From CAYPHJ01 sp964410485 (lineage in GTDB: Bacteria > Desulfobacterota > Binatia > UBA9968): a DNA stretch of 64,000 nt. A program made the position numbers and the translations under genes. Every line of letters starts with the position of its first letter. Position 1 is the stretch's first letter. The notes beneath the pieces were generated by a model. It searched no databases and was not told the DNA's origin. It saw only the letters and a list, made by a program, of their open reading frames with translations. Shown here piece by piece: positions 7,758 through 18,100 of this stretch. The stretch is from NCBI GenBank assembly GCA_964410485.1, contig CAYPHJ010000008.1, positions 4,543 through 68,542 of the forward strand, given 5' to 3'.

Positions 7758-9797
7758 ATGATTCGCGAACGAAGCCAAGGCCAGTTTCGATTGGTTGCTA
7801 ATTTTACCCCACAAGGGGACCAGCCCCAGGCCATTGAGAAGCTCGCGGCGGCTTTGGAACGCAATGAAAAGCACCAGGCGCTCCTGGGAGTCACCGGCTC
7901 GGGTAAAACCTTCACGATGGCGAACGTCATCGCGCGCGCGAACAAGCCTACTCTCGTCATTGCGCCCAACAAAACACTGGCAGCCCAGCTCTACAACGAG
8001 TTCCGCGACTTGTTTCCGGAAAACGCAGTCCGTTATTTTGTGAGCTATTACGATTATTATCAGCCCGAAGCCTATGTCCCATCCACGGACACCTACATTG
8101 AGAAGGATGCCTCGATCAACGATGAGATCGACAAACTGCGCCACTCAGCGACCAAGGCCCTGCTCGAACGGTCCGATACTTTGATCGTGGCCAGCGTATC
8201 GTGTATTTACGGCTTGGGCTCGCCCGAAGCCTACTTCGAAATGATGGTTTATCTGGAAGAGGGGAGCATGATGGCACGCGATCAAATGCTGCGCAAGCTG
8301 GTGGATATCCAATACCAGCGCAGCGACTACGATTTCCATCGGGGCACGTTTCGCGTGCGGGGCGATAGTGTTGAGATCTTTCCCGCCTATGAAGATAGTT
8401 CGGCTCTGCGCGTCGAGTTCTTTGATGATGTGATTGAGGCTATTCATGAAATCGACCCTCTGCGCGGAAAAATTCAGCGGCGCGTCGACAAAGCCGCAGT
8501 CTATCCCGCGAGTCATTACGTGACCGGCGATAATCGGATGAAGCAGGCCATTCTCGGGATTCGCGCGGAGCTGCGGGAACGCCTGCAGGAGCTGCGCGCG
8601 CAGCGCAAGCTATTGGAAGCGCAGCGCCTTGAACAACGAACCCTGTACGATCTCGAGCTACTGGAGGAAATGGGATTTTGCCCGGGCATCGAAAACTATT
8701 CGCGTCATTTGACCGGGCGCCGGCCGGGCGAGCCGCCTCCCACACTGCTCAGCTACTTCCCCCCCGATTTCTTGCTCTTGATCGATGAAAGTCACGTGAC
8801 GGTGCCGCAGATCGGCGGCATGTATCGAGGCGACCGCTCGCGCAAGGAAACGCTCGTCGAGTACGGATTCCGTTTGCCTTCTGCGCTGGACAATCGACCC
8901 CTCAATTTCGAGGAGTTTGAGCACTGTTTGAACCAGGCGATCTATGTATCGGCTACCCCCGCCCGATACGAACTGGAGAGAAGTCATGGCAACGTAGTAG
9001 AGCAAGTGATCCGTCCCACCGGTCTCATGGATCCAGAGGTGAGCGTGCGACCCGCCCGCAGCCAGGTGGACGATCTGCTCGAAGAGATCCGACAGAGGGT
9101 CGAGTCCAAAGAGCGCGTTCTCGTCACCACGCTGACCAAGCGAATGGCGGAGGACCTGACCGACTATTATCAGGATCTCAACGTGCAAGTGCGTTATCTC
9201 CACTCCGATATTCAAACGATCGAGCGGGTGGAGATCATCCGCCAACTTCGTACCGGTGTTTTTGATGTGCTGGTGGGCATCAATCTTCTGCGCGAGGGGC
9301 TGGATCTGCCGGAGGTTTCGTTGGTGGCGGTTCTCGATGCGGATAAAGAAGGCTTCCTGCGCTCCGATCGCTCCTTGATCCAGACCATCGGCCGGGCAGC
9401 GCGTCACATCCGCGGCAAGGTCATCCTCTATGCCGATTCCATTACCGATTCGATGAAGCGCGCCATTGACGAAACCAATCGCCGCCGCGCCTTGCAGGCG
9501 AGATTTAACGAAGAGCATGGCATTACACCGCAATCCATCGTCAAGGCCTTGGGTTCTCCTCTGGTCAAAATTTATGAAGCGGATTATTTCGATGTGCCGC
9601 TGGCGGCTGAGAAAAGTGCGGAGTACCCGGCGACGGATCTGCCTCGCACCATTCGCCAACTCCAAAACGAGATGAAGGAAGCGGCTGCAAAGCTGGACTT
9701 TGAAAAGGCGGCAACCCTGCGTGATCGTATTCGCGAACTGGAGAGGCGTGAATTGGAGGTCCGTGGGGTATCCGACTTAGGCAGTCCGGACGCTTAG
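7758..9797 (+). CDS. uvrB: Excinuclease ABC subunit B
   Basis: 679 aa, the usual UvrB length. It is the helicase-like damage-verification subunit of nucleotide excision repair, loaded by UvrA and recruiting UvrC. Visible features are Walker A GVTGSGKTF (44-52), the beta-hairpin region with YYDYYQPEAYVPSTDTYIEK, the DESH Walker B, the helicase motifs GINLLREGLDLPEV and QTIGRAARH, and a C-terminal UVR motif (MKEAAAKLDFEKAATLRDRI) that contacts UvrC. uvrC lies 0.9 kb downstream on the same strand. No LexA-type operator was recognised upstream. Confidence 0.98.
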   Translation: MIRERSQGQFRLVANFTPQGDQPQAIEKLAAALERNEKHQALLGVTGSGKTFTMANVIARANKPTLVIAPNKTLAAQLYNEFRDLFPENAVRYFVSYYDYYQPEAYVPSTDTYIEKDASINDEIDKLRHSATKALLERSDTLIVASVSCIYGLGSPEAYFEMMVYLEEGSMMARDQMLRKLVDIQYQRSDYDFHRGTFRVRGDSVEIFPAYEDSSALRVEFFDDVIEAIHEIDPLRGKIQRRVDKAAVYPASHYVTGDNRMKQAILGIRAELRERLQELRAQRKLLEAQRLEQRTLYDLELLEEMGFCPGIENYSRHLTGRRPGEPPPTLLSYFPPDFLLLIDESHVTVPQIGGMYRGDRSRKETLVEYGFRLPSALDNRPLNFEEFEHCLNQAIYVSATPARYELERSHGNVVEQVIRPTGLMDPEVSVRPARSQVDDLLEEIRQRVESKERVLVTTLTKRMAEDLTDYYQDLNVQVRYLHSDIQTIERVEIIRQLRTGVFDVLVGINLLREGLDLPEVSLVAVLDADKEGFLRSDRSLIQTIGRAARHIRGKVILYADSITDSMKRAIDETNRRRALQARFNEEHGITPQSIVKALGSPLVKIYEADYFDVPLAAEKSAEYPATDLPRTIRQLQNEMKEAAAKLDFEKAATLRDRIRELERRELEVRGVSDLGSPDA

Positions 9798-9934
9798 CCC
9801 GGATCGTTGACACAATGCGCTATGGTATCGCGTTATCCCGGGTCTGGAGTTCCGGGGTCTCGCGTTGGGCAAAGGGAGACTTCACACCTGAAACTTGAAA
9901 GAGTCGAGCGCATCGCCCTGCAAGTACTGATCGT

Positions 9935-10363
9935 TCAGCGCCCGTCCGCTTGTGAAACCTTTGTAATATCGAGGGCGGATTCAACAGGGTCTGTTGCTCG
10001 CATCCGAACCAACGGGTCTTCGTCGGGATGAGCCCGCAAGCGTACCCAGCGCATCTTGGTCGTATCCTTGTCTTCGGTAAAAATCGTTGCGACAAAAAAA
10101 ACGGCGATTGCCAAGCCACTGAGCGAGTAGAGGACGAACGGCTGCATCGATCCAGTATTCGCAATATAATCACCCCACTGGACGAGAAATCCAAGGTAAT
10201 ACGTGAAGAGGTAAGTGACCAAAAGGCAGATCTTGACCCGATGCCACAAAAGGAACGGGAGCAGGCTGGCGATGAAGAAAAAGACCTGCCAGATCGGGAT
10301 AAGTTGATTAAAAACTCCCAATTGAAGCAAGTGTTCTATGTCGAACATGCGTGTTTCCATCAC
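9935..10363 (-). CDS. Multi-span membrane protein of unknown function
   Basis: 142 aa with four probable transmembrane helices: about residues 18-38 (IPIWQVFFFIASLLPFLLW), 44-64, 74-94 and a short one between. A charged C-terminal tail of about 45 residues (EDKDTTKMRWVRLRAHPDED) probably lies in the cytoplasm. The hydrophobic pattern in this frame is much better than in the overlapping plus-strand frame, which is why this strand was chosen. It sits alone between uvrB and uvrC and is read against them. No family recognised. Confidence 0.65.
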   Translation of the reverse strand: MMETRMFDIEHLLQLGVFNQLIPIWQVFFFIASLLPFLLWHRVKICLLVTYLFTYYLGFLVQWGDYIANTGSMQPFVLYSLSGLAIAVFFVATIFTEDKDTTKMRWVRLRAHPDEDPLVRMRATDPVESALDITKVSQADGR

Positions 10364-10683
10364 GATAGTAATCCTTTCCTTACTCCATCGGTTAAAATGG
10401 GCACGAGTGGCGCTAGTGAGACAAAGTTACCAAAAGACATGCCAAGAGCTGCTTCGCTATGTCTCTGAATTCCTTTTTAAAAAGGGGTAATCTGAGAGGA
10501 TGTAACAGCAAAAAATGTGCACCAGAGTGCAAAGATGTACGAGAGCGCTCGCGACAGTGGAGTCTTAACCGGATTGTTCACAATGAACCATTGCATCAAC
10601 GATGAGCCCTTTCGGAAGCGCGTCGGTCTCTCAAGTCTCGGCTCCCGGGTACCGTTAGACCTGAGACTCGGAACGACTGAGCC
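10364..10683. other. Gene-free interval before uvrC
   Basis: No convincing coding frame. The only structure noted is a perfect 14-bp palindrome CCTTTTTAAAAAGG at 10472-10485, which is AT-rich and could be a terminator stem or part of the uvrC promoter region. Confidence 0.5.
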
Positions 10684-12531
10684 ATGGATTCGGTAACGGA
10701 AAAATTGGCGAACCTTTCATCTCGTCCCGGCGTCTACCTCATGCGGGACAAAGCTGGAAAGGTCATTTACGTGGGCAAGGCAAATGACTTGCGCGCGCGG
10801 GTGCGTGCCTACTTCAATCACGCCGATGAGCGGTCCCAAATCGAGTTCCTCGTTCGCCGGGTAGAAAGCATCGAGACGATCGTCACCGCGAACGCCAAAG
10901 AAGCGCTGATTTTGGAAAATAATCTAATTAAGCAGTACAAACCGCGCTACAACATTCGTCTAAAGGATGACAAGAGCTACCTGAGCATCAAAGTAACAAC
11001 AGGTCATATGTGGCCGCGTATCTTTGCGACGCGAAAGATCGTCAAAGACGGCAGCCGGTACTTCGGCCCTTTCTCATCGGCGGTGGCCGCCAGAGAGACG
11101 GTGGATATTATCGAGAAACATTTCCTCCTGCGCAACTGTACCGATTACAATTTTCAGAACCGCAGCCGGCCCTGCTTGCAGTACCAGATCAAGCGTTGCT
11201 GGGCCCCGTGCGTGCTGCCCGTAAGCCCAGAGGAGTATCGCGCGCAGGTCCATCAAGCCATTCTTTTCATAGAGGGCAAACAGCAGGAATTGATCGATGA
11301 GTTGAAAGAGAAGATGCGGGAAGAAGCGGACGCGCTGGAGTTCGAGTCTGCCGCAAAAATACGCGACCAGATCGAAGCGGTTGAGAAGACGTTGGAAAAA
11401 CAACGCATGGTATCGCACTGGGGAGGCGATCAGGACGTCTTTGGTCTTTATCGTGAAGGCGGATTCATAGAGGTCCAAGTGCTGTTTGTCCGGCAGGGCA
11501 AATTGACAGGCAACCAATCTTATTCGTTGGAGGATCTGGAGTTTCCGGATGAAGAAGTCATCGCCGCTCTGCTGACCCAGTTTTATCAGGGGCAGAGATT
11601 CATTCCGGACGAGATTCTTCTGCCCGTCGCCTTGGAAGATGTGGATGCGCGCGAAGAGTATCTGAAAGAAAGGAAGGGCAAACGTGTCGCAATACTCACC
11701 CCCCAGAGAGGCGATAAGCGACAGTTGGTGGAAATGGCAGCGGAAAACTCGCGGCAGAGCTTTGCCGAGCGTCACGATCAAGAAAGGGCGCGCGAGAAGA
11801 TGCTCAAGGAACTGCAGCAAGAGCTCCGCCTCAAGCACTATCCCCAGCGGATCGAATGTTTCGATATTTCAACGATTCATGGCGCTCATGCGGTGGGCTC
11901 CATGGTGACATTTTTCAACGGAGAACCCGACAAAACACGCTATCGGCACTATCGTATCCGCAGCATCGATTCCTCATCGGGGGGAGATGACTTCGGCATG
12001 ATGCTGGAGGTGCTGAAGCGGCGCTTTGCGCGCGCAAAGGAGGAAAACGATTCGCCCGATCTGGTGGTGGTCGATGGCGGCAAAGGACAGCTCGCGATGG
12101 CGCTTGCCGCTATGGCGGAGATCGGCCTCAGAGACGTCGAAGCGGTAGCGCTGGCAAAAATGCGCGTCCAAGCGGCGATGCGCAGCGCCGAGATTCATCG
12201 CCTGGAAGAACGCGTTTTTCTGCCGCGGCAAACGAATCCGGTGATCTTGAAGCGCAATTCCAATGCCTTGTTTTTGCTCCAGCGCGTGCGCGACGAGGCG
12301 CATCGTTTCGCGATCACCTACCACAAAAATCTCCGTGCCAAGCACACGCTCTATTCGGCTCTGGATGGCATTCCGGGCATCGGCGGTGTTCGCAAGCGCG
12401 CGCTGCTCCGCCGTTTTGGCAGCATCAAGCGCATCCAGGAGGCAACCATTGAGCAGCTTCTGGAGGTTCCGTCGATCAACGAAAAAACCGCGCGTGACGT
12501 TCTCGCGGTGCTGCGGGAACCGTCGCAGTAA
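10684..12531 (+). CDS. uvrC: Excinuclease ABC subunit C
   Basis: 615 aa. It is the dual nuclease of nucleotide excision repair, cutting 3' then 5' of a lesion after UvrB binding. The N-terminal GIY-YIG domain is evident (RPGVYLMRDKAGKVIYVGKA, about 14-33). A UVR motif near 200-235 binds UvrB, the RNase H-like UvrC domain carries ECFDISTIHGAHAVGSM and VVVDGGKGQL, and the C-terminus has paired helix-hairpin-helix segments (LDGIPGIGGVRKRALLRRFG). A stretch with four Cys at about 149-180 (NCTDYN, RPCLQYQIKRCWAPC) matches the iron-sulfur/zinc Cys cluster seen in UvrC. It is followed by comEC after 32 bp, possibly in one transcript. Confidence 0.98.
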   Translation: MDSVTEKLANLSSRPGVYLMRDKAGKVIYVGKANDLRARVRAYFNHADERSQIEFLVRRVESIETIVTANAKEALILENNLIKQYKPRYNIRLKDDKSYLSIKVTTGHMWPRIFATRKIVKDGSRYFGPFSSAVAARETVDIIEKHFLLRNCTDYNFQNRSRPCLQYQIKRCWAPCVLPVSPEEYRAQVHQAILFIEGKQQELIDELKEKMREEADALEFESAAKIRDQIEAVEKTLEKQRMVSHWGGDQDVFGLYREGGFIEVQVLFVRQGKLTGNQSYSLEDLEFPDEEVIAALLTQFYQGQRFIPDEILLPVALEDVDAREEYLKERKGKRVAILTPQRGDKRQLVEMAAENSRQSFAERHDQERAREKMLKELQQELRLKHYPQRIECFDISTIHGAHAVGSMVTFFNGEPDKTRYRHYRIRSIDSSSGGDDFGMMLEVLKRRFARAKEENDSPDLVVVDGGKGQLAMALAAMAEIGLRDVEAVALAKMRVQAAMRSAEIHRLEERVFLPRQTNPVILKRNSNALFLLQRVRDEAHRFAITYHKNLRAKHTLYSALDGIPGIGGVRKRALLRRFGSIKRIQEATIEQLLEVPSINEKTARDVLAVLREPSQ

Positions 12532-12563
12532 CTCAACCAGTACCCGCGCTGGAGGCATCAGCG

Positions 12564-15053
12564 ATGCCATTGGATACCTCGAAGATATCCGGCTTCGCGC
12601 GCTCGCCCACACTTCATCCTTCGGCCTGGCTTTTCGTCGCGACTCTCGCGCTGCTATCGGGCCAGGCTGCGGCTGCTTTGGCGTTGACCTTGCCCAAGCC
12701 GCTGGCTGGAGTGCTGGCTGTGCCGGCATTCCTTCTAATTTCACGCCGGCAGCGGCAATGGGCGGCAATGTTGTTGCTGGCGGTTGTGGGTTTTGCGCTT
12801 GGCTACGTGCGCCATCGCGAGCTTCTCGATCCCCAGTTTTCACCCCATCATTTGCGTACTGTCGCGCAAGAAAATTCCCGTTTTTACCTCGAAGGCTCAT
12901 TACGATACGAACCCGAGTCACTGCCTGACCGCAGCCGCTGGGTCGTCAAAGCGGAGCGGATCTGGCACCCCTCGGGCGCGGAGGAAATCACCGGCAACAT
13001 GCTCATCGGCATACGTCATGTTGGCCGCGAATGGCGCTACGGCGATCGGGTGCGGTTCTGGATCCGGCCGGTTATCCCGCGAGATAACGGAAATCCGGGC
13101 AGTTTCAGATATGCCGCATATCTGGCTCAGCGGCAAATCTACGTCACTGGGTTTATGGACAGTGACGGAGAAGTCGAGCTGCTGGCGCGTAGCCCGGGCT
13201 ATTATCGGGGCGCCATCGAGTCGCTGAGACGCAAGATTCGCCGGCACATCGATAGCAACTTCTCAACTGACAACGGCGCGCTCATGAAGGCGCTCGTCCT
13301 CGGTGACACAGGTCATATCTCGAAAACCATCAGGAAAGAGTTCATGGCCTCTGGGCTGAGCCATGTCCTGGCAATCTCAGGCTTGCATGTCGGCATGCTT
13401 GGCCTCGTGGTCTTTGCTTTGTGCCGCGTGGCGCTTTCGTTCAACCGCTATCTTGCGTTGCGATTGAATCTTCTGAAGGTCGCGACCCTGCTGTCGTTTG
13501 TCGCCGTGCTGTTCTATACGGCTCTGGCGGGCGCTAAAGTTCCGACCGTTCGTGCCGCAATTATGCTGGGCGTGTATGAGCTGGCAGTGCTGCTGGATCG
13601 CGAGGATGAGATATTGCCAAGTCTAAGCTTGGCTGCCCTACTGATCGCCCTTATCTGGCCTGGAGCTATCGCGGATGTTTCATTTCAACTATCTTTTGTT
13701 GCCGTGCTGGCAATTGCCTGGGTCATGCCGCAGCTCCTTGCCCGAGCGCGCATGAAACCTGCCGGAGAATTGCCCCAAGAACGAAGCTGGATCAAGCAAA
13801 AGGTCAAGCAAGCCGCGCTGCATCTGGCCGTCCCTGTTTTCGCTACTGTGGGGACGGCGCCGTTGATCGCGCACTATTTCGGACATGTTTCGCTCGCCGG
13901 TTTTCTGGCAAATCCGGCGGTCGTCCCACTGGTGGGGTTTGCAGTTGTTCCCCTGGGCCTGCTCACGGGGTTTTTAGCCTTGATTTATCCTTCGTTGGCG
14001 CTCGCTTTGAACGGGCTCAGCGAACGGCTGTTGTCGCTCACCCTGCAAACGGTAACGATCTTTGCGCACTTGCCGCTTGCGCGGATCAGCGTACCGTCAC
14101 CCAACGTATTCGAGGTGATCATCCTCTATTTGCTGCTGCTATCGATTCTTTTTTGGCGCAAGTATCACTATCGGTGGGCGCTGCCGGCAACGGTGCTCTG
14201 GCTTTCGCTGCTGAGCGCCGACATGATCTACTGGTGGAAAGAGCGATGGGCTCGGAGCGAGCTACGGGTGACGCATTTGGACGTGGGGCACGGCGACGCC
14301 GCCGTCGTGGAGTTGCCCGGATCAAAGGTGTTGCTTATCGATGCCGGAGGCACCCTAACCGGTGAATTCGATACGGGGGAGGGGATTGTCGGCCCATTTC
14401 TGCGTTCGCGTAAGATTCTCAAGGTCGACTATGTCGCCGTCACTCATGCGCGCGTCGATCATTATGGCGGCATGGCGAGTATCGTGAGGAATTTTCTACC
14501 CTCGGAATTCTGGTCCGGTCCCGGGAAAGCGAAGTCGACGCGCTTCGAAGAGTTGGAGAAAGCGCTCGATGAGACACCGATTCGCCGGATTGTGCTCGAT
14601 AACCAACAGCCCTGTCGCATTATTGATCGCGTCAGGGTGTGCACGCTTCATCCCGCCCCCGGCGCCCCCAACGATGCTGTGGTTGTGCTCCGTCTGGAAT
14701 TTGGTGACATTCGGTTTCTTTTTGCCAGCGATATTGACAGACGTGGGGAGATGCTCCTTCAGTTGCAGCCGCAGGAACTGCGCAGCGCTGTCCTCAAAGC
14801 CCCGCGCCATGGCGCCGTGGGTTCCAGCACAAACGAATTCCTCGCCGCGATACAACCGCGGCTGGCGATTTTTTCCGTCGACGCGCGTAATCGCTTTGGT
14901 TTACCGCGTGACGATGTGCTCCGGCGTTACCGCGACATCGATGCGGAGATTATGCGCACCGACGAAGACGGCGCGATTGTTATCAAATCAGACGGGCTGA
15001 CTGTTCGATATGCGGGCCACAAAAGCGGGCGTAAGGGAAGGGTTTCGTTTTAG
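12564..15053 (+). CDS. comEC: ComEC/Rec2 family DNA-uptake channel
   Basis: 829 aa. N-terminal membrane helices and a DUF4131 region (to about 230) precede the Competence domain with HVLAISGLHVGMLGLVVF (about 265-285) and many helices. The C-terminal metallo-beta-lactamase-like domain begins near 570 (VTHLDVGHGDAAVVELPG, LLIDAGG). ComEC carries single-stranded DNA across the inner membrane in natural transformation. The metal-site loop reads THARVDHYGG, so one position of the HxHxDH set is Arg; degradative nuclease activity may be altered. Other competence genes are not seen in this window, so transformation ability cannot be judged here. Confidence 0.93.
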   Translation: MPLDTSKISGFARSPTLHPSAWLFVATLALLSGQAAAALALTLPKPLAGVLAVPAFLLISRRQRQWAAMLLLAVVGFALGYVRHRELLDPQFSPHHLRTVAQENSRFYLEGSLRYEPESLPDRSRWVVKAERIWHPSGAEEITGNMLIGIRHVGREWRYGDRVRFWIRPVIPRDNGNPGSFRYAAYLAQRQIYVTGFMDSDGEVELLARSPGYYRGAIESLRRKIRRHIDSNFSTDNGALMKALVLGDTGHISKTIRKEFMASGLSHVLAISGLHVGMLGLVVFALCRVALSFNRYLALRLNLLKVATLLSFVAVLFYTALAGAKVPTVRAAIMLGVYELAVLLDREDEILPSLSLAALLIALIWPGAIADVSFQLSFVAVLAIAWVMPQLLARARMKPAGELPQERSWIKQKVKQAALHLAVPVFATVGTAPLIAHYFGHVSLAGFLANPAVVPLVGFAVVPLGLLTGFLALIYPSLALALNGLSERLLSLTLQTVTIFAHLPLARISVPSPNVFEVIILYLLLLSILFWRKYHYRWALPATVLWLSLLSADMIYWWKERWARSELRVTHLDVGHGDAAVVELPGSKVLLIDAGGTLTGEFDTGEGIVGPFLRSRKILKVDYVAVTHARVDHYGGMASIVRNFLPSEFWSGPGKAKSTRFEELEKALDETPIRRIVLDNQQPCRIIDRVRVCTLHPAPGAPNDAVVVLRLEFGDIRFLFASDIDRRGEMLLQLQPQELRSAVLKAPRHGAVGSSTNEFLAAIQPRLAIFSVDARNRFGLPRDDVLRRYRDIDAEIMRTDEDGAIVIKSDGLTVRYAGHKSGRKGRVSF

Positions 15054-15194
15054 TCATTGCAGCACGCAATGCTCGGGCCACGCTATCGGGTGCCCGGCGT
15101 AGCGTCAGCGGGGGCTCTATGCGTTACCCCGAGAACGGCCGCCGTCCGCTCATCCAGCGTTCCGGTGATCGGAAGATTATTATCGCGCTCGCGT

Positions 15195-18100
15195 TTACGT
15201 GGCGGCCGGCGCCATCGCTGCTTCGGCCTTCGTGCTTGCAGCAGTGATAATTTTTTCCAGCATGTCGCCAATCACGTATGGTTTCAGGATAAGCGCGCTC
15301 AACTCTCCTTGCGCCATTGCGGCCTCGATCTCGGGTGCGAGATACCCTGTGGCAAAGACCGGTCTCAGATTAGGATCGATTTCCTTCATCTTTTGAAACG
15401 CTTCCCAGCCGGTGAGCTTGGGCAGGCCTTGATCGAGCACAACCGCGGCAATCTCTGTCTTGTGTCTCATAAAGGCCTCGACGGCCTCCGCGCCATCGCG
15501 CGCGACCAGTACTCTGTGCCCTTCGCTTTCTAGAAATCGGCGCATCAGTTCGAGCTGGCGCAACTCGTCTTCGACAAACAGGATCGTATAGGCACGAGCG
15601 GGTGAGTATTCCGCTCCCTCGCGGGCGACTGACTCGGCAGCTGACTTCATTCTATCCGGAACAGGCAAATATATGGAAAACGTCGACCCTCTTCCAGGCT
15701 GAGTCGATACGTCGATAAAGCCACCGTGGTTAGCGACGATGCCATAAACGACAGAAAGCCCAAGTCCCGCCCCTTCACCCGGACTTTTAGTTGTGAAAAA
15801 CGGCTCGAAGATGTGGTCCTTCACAGTTTCATCCATTCCGTCACCGGTGTCGGAGATCGCAAAGCTAGCGTAAAGATCATTTTTAAGGTCCTGAAAACGG
15901 CCGCGCAATTGTGTGCGGTGCACCGTCTCGGATTTGAGCAACAGTTGCCCTCCAGCGGACATCGCGTCACGGGCATTCAAGCACATATTCAGAATAACCT
16001 GGTCGATTTGATTGCGATCGGCGATAACAAGGGGAAGGCCTGGCTCGAGATGGGAAGAAATCTCGATGGTTCTCGGAAAAGTCTGTTTGAGCAGGTTCAC
16101 CGTACGGGCCAGTAAATCGTTCAGATCAACTTGGTCGAACTTGGCGTCCTTTTTTCTCGCAGTGGCGAGAAGTTGTTGGACCACGGAAGCGCCGCGATTG
16201 ATCGTTTCGTCGATGATATCGAGTATCTGCACCAGCTCCTGGTCACCGGAGTGTTTGCTCGCCAAAAGGCCGGCGTAACCCCTGATGATGTTGAGAACAT
16301 TGTTGAAATCGTGGGCGACGCCGCCCGCCAGGGTTCCGATGCTTTCGAGCTTTTGGGCTTGGCGCAATTGTTCTTCGAGTTTTTTCTGCGCCTCCACGTC
16401 ACGCAAAAGAGCGGCTTTGGCCCTCTCCAGATCGGCGTCGCGCTCGCGGACCGTCCTTGCAAGCTCTTCATTTGAGCGCAGAAGCTGCTGGCGCACGTCT
16501 TCTAAAGCCGCTTCGGCGCGTTTGCGCGCGGTGATATCGAGAAGAATTCCAATGGCGCCCCGCACCTTACCGTTTTCATCGCGTAGGGGGCTTGCGCTGC
16601 AGATGTGGTGAGTTACCGTTCCGTCCGCCCGTAGAATATCGACTTCTTCGCCCAGGACGTCGGCTGCTGCACGGCAGGCGCGCTGCATGGGCAACTCTTC
16701 GGCGGGCACCTCTCGTTCCCCTCGAAAAACCTTGAAAGGCAGGAGTTCGCGATCAGGGCTGTTCTGAAAAATATTCTGATTTGTGTCGGTCCCCAAAACG
16801 CGCGCAAATTCCGGGTTCCCCCAGATAGTGCGGCAGTCGGGATCTGGCGCGACGGCGATCCCTACGGGAGCCGTATCGATCAAGGTACGAAATTCTTCGA
16901 CACGCTGCTGGACGGCTTTATAGAGATTTGCGTTATCGATCGCTATTGCCGCCTGCGCGGCAATAGCGGTGATGATCGCCTCCGCCTCGACGGTAAAAAC
17001 ATTGGGCTCAGAGTGGCCGAAAAACAGTCCGCCCAACACTTCTTTCGAGCGCGAAATCACGGGAACGGCCAGATAGCTGCGCACGGGTAGATGGTCCGGA
17101 AGCAAGCCGTCAAAAGGCGGGTTGTTGGCGTAGCGCGGGTCGCTTGGAAGGTCGCCCAGACGGATCGGGCCTTCTCCCCTGAACGTTGCTTCAAAAAGCG
17201 GCGTGTTTGCCGGCACTGGGAGCTGTTCAAACTGATCGAGACTCGCACCCGAGAGGCCATAAAGCCTGTAGGCTTCGCCACGACCATCTTTGACACTGTA
17301 GAACAACGCGGCGAATTGTGCCGCGCAAACTTCGCGGCTTGCATCTGTCACGATCTGCACAATTTGGTTGATATCCAACTCGGCCGCCAGTGCGCTACCC
17401 ACTCGGTTAACGATCTCCAGAACCCGCGTGCGCTGGCGTAGCGTTTGTTCGATCTGTTTGCGCTGCGTGATATCTGTCGAGATGCCAGCAACGCCGTAGA
17501 TGTTTCCGTGGGCGTCGGTCAAAGGGAACTTGATCGAGATGTAAGTGTGCATACCATCCCGATGCGGTACGGCCTCCTCAAATTCGACCGGGCGGTTGGT
17601 TTTGGTCACTCGGAGATCATTCTCTCGCAGCCGACGGGCCGCGTTTTCCGGAAAGATATCGAAATCCGTCTTGCCTATGATTTCGTGATTTTTAACGTTG
17701 AATAAACCTTCGTAACGCGAGTTGATCAGGATGTAACGCCCTTGCAGGTCTTTGAGATAGATAACGGCCGTGGAATTATCGATAATCGCCTGGAGGCGTT
17801 GCTCGCTGTCGCGCAGCGCCTGCTGTGCCCTTTTCTGATCCGTGATGTCGCTGATGGCGGCAACCCAGCCGGTAACTTTTCCCTGAGCGTCCCTTTCCGG
17901 AACGTATCCGGCTCTCATAAAACGCCGGCCGATACGCTCGTAAGGGATCTCGACCTCGTAGTCGACGATCTCTCCGCGCAAGGCTCTTTCCACATAGGGG
18001 CGAATTGTTTCGTAAGCCGCTCTGCCGACCACCTCGCTGATGGTTTTGCCCGCGATGTCGTCGGGCGTGAGGCCAAACCGCTCGGCGTAGGTGCGGTTCA

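Noticed and set aside
8658..9665. 335-codon minus-strand frame inside uvrB
   Set aside because: Antisense shadow of a strongly conserved gene; no recognisable protein features.
11974..12921. 315-codon minus-strand frame across the uvrC end and comEC start
   Set aside because: Overlaps two conserved genes and shows low-complexity Arg/Ala/Pro composition.
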